Source: Labia minor (taxonomy: Eukaryota; Arthropoda; Insecta; Dermaptera; Spongiphoridae). From it: a stretch of DNA of 64,000 nucleotides. Positions 58,750 to 64,000 of this stretch are shown here, piece by piece. Position numbers and translations under genes: made by a program. The notes beneath the pieces were generated by a model. It saw only the letters and a program-made list of their open reading frames with translations. It was not told where the DNA came from and made no database searches. The stretch is from NCBI GenBank assembly GCA_963082975.1, contig OY720345.1:55596528-55660527 (forward strand), in the 5' to 3' direction. The stretch's first letter is position 1. Each line of letters begins with the position of its first letter.

Positions 58750-60730
58750 TACCCTCGAAGAATATTGTAAAACTCTAATTTTAAATAGAAATATATTAAG
58801 ACAGCCATATCAAAAACTATTATCTATCTATCATTTATTAATATATTATATTTTGTAATGATCGTATCTTTTCTTCTTTTAAATTGACAATTGAATATAG
58901 CTAAATAAGTTCTTGAGACGTAAACCTGTTTAGTTGAATTGTCAATTTCTTTTCATTTCTTATTCGTTTTATTGAATTAATCTCATTCACATACGAGAAA
59001 GAGTTTTTACTTTATTTCTTCACCCCCTTTCTTTTCTCCTTTTTTTTAATAAAAGTTCGAAGTTGAAATCGATAAGACTTCAAAAGAATTGAAAAAAAAA
59101 CCTACGTCTTGGTGAAAAGTTAACTTGTCAAAAAGTAGGTTAGCAGAGGCAAAAGTCAATCAAGATTAGCTCAGGAAATACTTGGAGAAAAAATTTCTTT
59201 TATTATTATTGAAAAGATAGGAAGAGATGAGATGGGAAGAAAAAAGATATAGTATTATGGAGAGATGAGAATGAGAGGAGTTAAAAAAATATCAGAACAT
59301 GGTTTGTGATAAATAAATTTGCATTTCAATATATTCTCATATATATATATATATATATATAATTCAAATAGGATATCAAAATGTCGCTTTTATAGATAAT
59401 GTTTCCAACTTGACTTGTAAAACATGTTACAAGTACTTCGGAAAAATAATATTTTTTTTAAATTTAAATAAATATTTAATTATATATAGAGAATTAATAT
59501 TAAGGTTAATTTATTGGAAGAATTTTCAATTTAAATTATCTCGAGAATTAATTAATAATCAATAAAAAATTATTTCAAAACTTATATTAAAAAATATCAC
59601 TATTTTTTAAAATTATTTTTATTAACTGAATTTATAATTCTATGAAATATTTTAAAAAAACTTGTAAAATTAATTAACTACTCATTTATAAATATATATA
59701 AACTTTTCAAAACATTAAATATTATTTTTATACAAATCTAAATGAATAACTATTATAAAATTGTGTGCTGATTATAAAAACATATTTTGAATTTGTATTT
59801 GTACCATGGTAACAAAAACTTTTGTAAAAAGTTTTTTTTTTTATAAGTAAATGAATTACTTTCAATGAACCAGATTGAAAATAAATTATTTATAAAAATG
59901 AATTGATGTCGATGTTTTGATCATATTTTGAAAGCATATTTTGTTTTAACTGAAATATATAAATGAAAAATATGTTTCAACTTGAGACGCATAAATTTTC
60001 TATTTAATTTTCATTGGAAAGGGATGTTCAGTGAGTGATGATGGCATTAATAGGCGAATTATGTCTATTTTCCTTAAAATAATTCATCCTTGTCATAACT
60101 TTTACAGAAACAACTTAAAGGTGGATGATGGAATGAGAGGGATGGTTGGTTTAGGGTTCAGGGATGATAGGGGGATGTATAAAATAGAAGAAAAAAAAAC
60201 ATTTCGTTTGGGAAATTAGAAAATAGACATTGAGTAAAAAAGTACGGATGATAAATCTTTGTTGTGTGTTGTTCTCGCTATTTCTTTTAAGAGTATCGGA
60301 GAAAAGAGCAGTGAAAGAAGAGAAAAAAAATGAGAAAATGATTCGGAATATTGATTTTTGGCATTTATAAACATAAACAAGAAGAAAAGAATCGATTCCC
60401 AATCACTGAGTCATTAGATCAATATTAAGCATTCATTTAAATTTTATTTGTTGAACTTTTATCAAGTAATTAGTTATTAATTAATTAATTGATTCAATTA
60501 ATCAGCCAAGGTATTAAAATTTGAGCCACTCAAAAGCCAAACCGATCAACTCCAATTTTTAAAATTTTGCTAGTCATGTAATGTAATATAATGTAATTTG
60601 CTATATATGAAGTGAATATTGAACTTGATAATCTTAATATTGCAATATATATTTTTCTATAATCAATAGCCCTGAATTTAATAGAAACAGTGAATTTTGG
60701 GCTTCATTTTCTCAGTTTATTTATATGTGG
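58750..60730. other. Gene-free spacer
   Basis: (AT)n at 59338-59361. The block 60530-60715 is an inverted copy of 16613-16750 (CACTCAAAAGCCAAACCGAT, CTCCAATTTTTAAAATTTTG), an unclassified repeat. ORFs at 60031-60219 and 60151-60402 have no recognisable domain. Confidence 0.45.
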
Positions 60731-60737
60731 AGTTTTC

Positions 60738-61281
60738 ATGTTTTTATACGTTTTGAAAGTCCCTGAGTCATTTTCACTAAGTTTGAGAAAAATGTGTGTG
60801 TGTGTGTGTTTGTGTGTATGTAGACAAGATTACGCAAAAACGGTTTGAGCTAGAATAATTAAATTTGGTACACGGGCATTATTCTAAATTGGTAGTTTTC
60901 TATCAACTTTTGAGAAATGTAGCACTTTCGGAAGAAGGTACCTACCACGTTTTGATATTTTTTCCTCTAAATTGGCCGTAAAAATAATGATATAAGTTTG
61001 ATAATTTTCACATGATTAAAAATTGTATAAAACTGCTATATAATTTAAGCTTGATTGAATCGCTGAAAGTACCAGAATTAATTTTTTAACACGATTGCAA
61101 ATCACGTGCCACCACCTGACGCGGTGCCCTCAACAAAGAACCAAACATGCGCTGGTTTAATAAATATTATTTATTAATTTTAATTTATAATTTATAATTA
61201 AATAAATTAATTTAAATATAATATATGTTATATAATCCAATTCAAATTGCGAGATAGTCGAGTGGAGACACTCCAGCTTAT
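60738..61281 (+). mobile_element. Family C copy 7 (5'-truncated)
   Basis: Starts ATGTTTTTATACGTTTTGAA. GT array at 60793-60820, the ACGCAAAAACGGTTTGAGC block, a mutated CACGTGCCACCACCTGACGC, and an intact 3' end GCGAGATAGTCGAGTGGAGA with hairpin and CACTCCAGCT. Confidence 0.78.
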
Positions 61282-61284
61282 TTT

Positions 61285-61980
61285 TTGTATTATAAATTCT
61301 AATGAATACTCTCATTAATTATTTTTATTTTATTAATTGATTATTTAAATATATAGAGAAAAATATAATTAATATTTAAAAAGAAATTTGATGTCATTGA
61401 AGGGTGTGTTAAATTTCAATTTAAATTCAATCTATGAGTTAAAAAGGGATAAATCCCCTCTCCTAAACACTCCCTCTAACTAATATTTGAATAAATAATT
61501 TTGTAAATTTCACTTTATTATCCAATTAAAAAAATTCACAATATATTAATATTTATTAATATTGTATAAATAAAAAAAATGTTTAAAAATGATTTAACAT
61601 TTTTTTCCACCAAGACAAACGCCCCATTTATATAATAATCGTCCTCTTATCTGAATATTATAAACTTTTTTTTTCTAAAATTTTTTTCTTGTTTTATTAT
61701 CTGCACGTGTCATCTCGTAAATCAGACAACCCACACTTTCTCCTCCCCCCCATTACTTTTTTTATCCTTTTTATTCTCTTCTTCAATCTTTAGTTCATGT
61801 CCCATAAGACTCATTGAATTTTCTTTGTTATAGTATTTAAATATTTAAAAAGACCAACGGAAAGTAGAGGAGAATGTAAAAAAATAAAAAGAAGTAATTA
61901 TATTTTATAAGAGATAAATTAAAATAATTTTCAAAGAATAGAAAAATAACCTATTAAAGCTAAAAATATTAAATATGTAC
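61285..61980. other. AT-rich spacer
   Basis: Nothing recognised. Confidence 0.5.
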
Positions 61981-61982
61981 AT

Positions 61983-62022
61983 TAAACCAGCCTGTGTTTG
62001 ACTCTGATGATAGCACCACGTC
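61983..62022 (-). mobile_element. Family C fragment
   Basis: TTAAACCAGCCTGTGTTTGA and GATAGCACCACGTC, ending exactly where the hAT-like element begins. The continuation is not seen on its other side. Confidence 0.55.
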
Positions 62023-62540
62023 CAGTGGCGCAACCAGGATTTGATCCTGGGGGGGGGGGGGGTTTGACTAGCCGCTCCACCTTCCTATGGCGGGGTCCTC
62101 CCCCCCCCCCCCCGGGCTTTCTCAAAGACAAATTTTAATTAAGATTTTTTTTTTAAATTAAATATTTAAAAAAGTTTTGTAAATGAAACACTGATTTTAC
62201 AAAATCTGGCAAAAAAATTTAATTTTGTATTTTATTTACTCGTATTCACAGTTTTAGAAAGAAAATATTTTTTTCCAGCTATAAGTAAATCATTTTAGCT
62301 TTCCTCATAGAATGAGGATAGCTTATACGATGGTCGGAAAATTTTGAAAATTTTTGCTCAGAGATTTTTTGAGATCTCCACTTTTCAGATGGTTCTGAAT
62401 CCAAAACTGCAAAAAAGACTTTTTGAACTGGCCGGCCGGCCGTTCGTTACCGAGATTACGTCTAAACAAAATGAGATATTGTCGTGAAATTTGATATTTA
62501 GATGATTTTTTTTTTTGGGAATGATGAGCGGGGATTGGAA
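62023..62540. mobile_element. Truncated relative of the 43911 hAT-like element
   Basis: Starts CAGTGGCGCAACCAGG, then GATTTGATCCTG, a 14-base G run (62049-62062), GACTAGCCGCTCCACCTTCC and a 14-base C run (62100-62113). GCCGGCCGGCCG and GAGATTACGTCTAAACAAAA follow. It matches the inverted 43911 element to about 62540, then loses similarity. The other terminus is absent. Confidence 0.75.
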
Positions 62541-62544
62541 TGTT

Positions 62545-62900
62545 TTTGGACAAGATCGGATCATAAGTAGTTTAAAGAGTTCTCAATAAATACCGATTTT
62601 TATGAGAATTATCATACTATCGTATTAAATTTATAGGGAATAGAATTTACTAAAAGTTTCATTATATTCATTTTTACCTAAACTTAATAATAAAGGAGTT
62701 ATTTATAAAAAAAACTACGTTAAGAGTTCGAAAGCTTTTCGTCCGCCCGTAGTGACAAGATATTTTGAAAAAATTAATCTTCGCTTAATAATTTTTATGA
62801 AATAGAAATTAATGAATTAATAATAAAAAATATTTAGAATTTGAGTAAGATTTTTATTTAATTTATACTTAAACAATAGTCAAATTTCATAATCATCTAG
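62545..62900. other. AT-rich spacer
   Basis: Nothing recognised. Confidence 0.45.
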
Positions 62901-62904
62901 TAAT

Positions 62905-63110
62905 CTTATCTTATTATGCTAGCTAAAATTGTATATATGTATTTATCTATATATATTGGTTCTCAAAAACCGCTCTAACGATTTTTTTCAAATTCACACT
63001 AGATATAGTATTTATAAAGAAAAATTAAGTTTTATTGATGATATCTCTTGAAACATACAGCTTCATTATTAATTTCTTAATTGAAAATTATATATGGAAA
63101 ACGTCAAAAT
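62905..63110 (+). mobile_element. Family B copy 6 (5' half)
   Basis: ATCTTATCTTATTATGCTAG, TAAAATTGTATATATG, CAAAAACCGCTCTAACGATT, TTCAAATTCACACTAGATAT and TTTATAAAGAAAAATTAAG. The remainder (hairpin end) is not found. Confidence 0.62.
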
Positions 63111-63167
63111 TTTTAATACTGCCTGCTAAGACAGTAAAAAAATGACAATTTTTTATCTAAATACATA

Positions 63168-63240
63168 TAGTCCAGCGGTTGTACTGATGTTTTAACGAGT
63201 GGATTTCGTCGGTTCGAAACTCGCCGGGTGAATCGTTATT
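63168..63240 (+). other. tRNA-like sequence (possible SINE head)
   Basis: TAGTCCAGCGG fits an A box and GGTTCGAAACT resembles a B box, 29 bases apart. The flanking stems do not fold into a convincing tRNA by eye and no CCA-side acceptor pairing is evident. A degenerate tRNA-derived repeat is more likely than a functional tRNA gene. Confidence 0.35.
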
Positions 63241-63770
63241 TAAAAATGAAAATAATGATTTTGTTATTTTTTTTTCTTTTTATCTATTGTTTACTTTTTA
63301 ATAAATTACTATTCTATATTTATTTATTCATTGTTCTTTTATTAATAAAGTTTTAGATAGTTTTATAAGTTTTAATATTTTTTCAATAAAATATTATTCA
63401 ATATATTTATTAATATTATTTTATTTATTATTATTGAGTACCCGAAGTTCCATTCATTTTAATCAGATTGATGCAATGATGCAACAGTTAATAATTGTAA
63501 TATTGTAATAAATTTCTATCTTGAAAATTGTTACATATTATTCAGGATATTTTAAAAACTATTTCTTTCTTTAATTAATATTCATTTTTTCTATAAGTCA
63601 GATATATTTCCAAATATTAAATAATTTTTGAAGTGAAAACTTCTTTAGCGGCGTTGAGCACTTTTGCGGGATGGGGAAAAAGTATAGAACTCGCGTGATC
63701 GTGACCAACACCATGAAACCATCTGCTTTCAAATTTCTTATAACAGAGCGCGAAATTTGAATTGTCATTA

Positions 63771-63921
63771 GAACTGTTTTATAAATTATCTCTAACATAT
63801 AAATATATATTTATTATGTAAAGTTCATTTCATATATACATATATAATCAAAATTATACGAAATGAACTTCACATAATAAATATATATTTTATGTTAGAG
63901 ATAAGAATTATAAAACAGTTC
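63771..63921. mobile_element. Palindromic MITE-like element
   Basis: Left arm GAACTGTTTTATAAATTATC, then TCTCTAACATATAAATAT and TTTATTATGTAAAGTTCATTTC, and an almost exact inverted copy ending TAAAACAGTTC at 63921. Arms are about 62 bp with a 28-bp centre. No clear TSD. Similarity may extend further outward, and the window ends 79 bp later. Confidence 0.65.
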
Positions 63922-64000
63922 GTATTGCAATATTTTAAACAAAGTTGTGTATTTATATATATATAAATATAAGTTACAAATTTGTTTAAAATATATGTTT

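Noticed and set aside
63168..63240. Functional tRNA gene
   Set aside because: A- and B-box matches exist, but no acceptor or T-stem pairing could be drawn.

Overview
This window reads as AT-rich intergenic (or intronic) DNA from an invertebrate animal. No host protein-coding gene can be supported. The only long ORF of clear origin is a decayed hAT-transposon transposase. Other ORFs over 60 codons are low-complexity, lie in repeats, begin at non-ATG codons, or match nothing I recognise. Eukaryotic origin is clear from mariner, hAT, Harbinger-like and Helitron-like DNA transposons, tRNA-derived SINEs, non-LTR retrotransposon fragments and many (AT)n and (AAT)n microsatellites. The 3' coding end of one LINE family (DEVTG, then RKLHNEELHDLY, then ARHVARMGDKR) resembles LINEs I associate with arthropods; this is from memory and the host assignment is weak. 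Layout: the landmark is a 3.26-kb hAT element (9750-13008) with an exact 8-bp target-site duplication (TSD). It carries a pseudogenised transposase and, nested inside it, a 518-bp SINE with its own 12-bp TSD. Around it are several dozen repeat copies. Three recurrent non-autonomous families (called A, B and C here) dominate: A at 31, 7345, 17411, 22238, 24330 and 38480; B at 2053, 3861-5160, 14090, 18480, 37414 and 62905; C at 36188, 45833, 49222, 50005, 52196, 54937, 60738 and 61983. A and C share one architecture: a subterminal inverted repeat near the 5' end, an internal microsatellite, and at the 3' end the inverted repeat followed by a small hairpin. This fits Helentron-associated (DINE-1/HINE-like) elements. 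B has a hairpin at one end and shares an internal module with A. A canonical Helitron 3' end (hairpin, short spacer, CTAG, T) occurs at 46287 on the minus strand. Smaller elements with verifiable TSDs include hAT MITEs (21719, 30331, 40985, 46897), a 725-bp hAT-like element (43911) and a palindromic Harbinger-like MITE (44648). There are also mariner derivatives (16047, 58323), mariner relics (3615, 6390, 42385, 42950), LINE relics of two families (4555, 18070-19375, 20942, 41870, 43790, 46505-47300; and 34870-35460) and SINEs whose tRNA-like heads are joined to LINE-derived bodies and tails (9973, 29449, 30628, 53819). Interplay: many elements are nested, giving relative ages. SINE in hAT, family B in LINE, hAT MITE in LINE, and hAT-like element in LINE are the clearest. 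The most unusual observations are the covarying closing stem in the SINE heads, the 94-bp direct repeats flanking the SINE/LINE chimera at 53819-54322, hairpin covariation at the ends of family A, and exchange of modules between families A, B and the Helitron.
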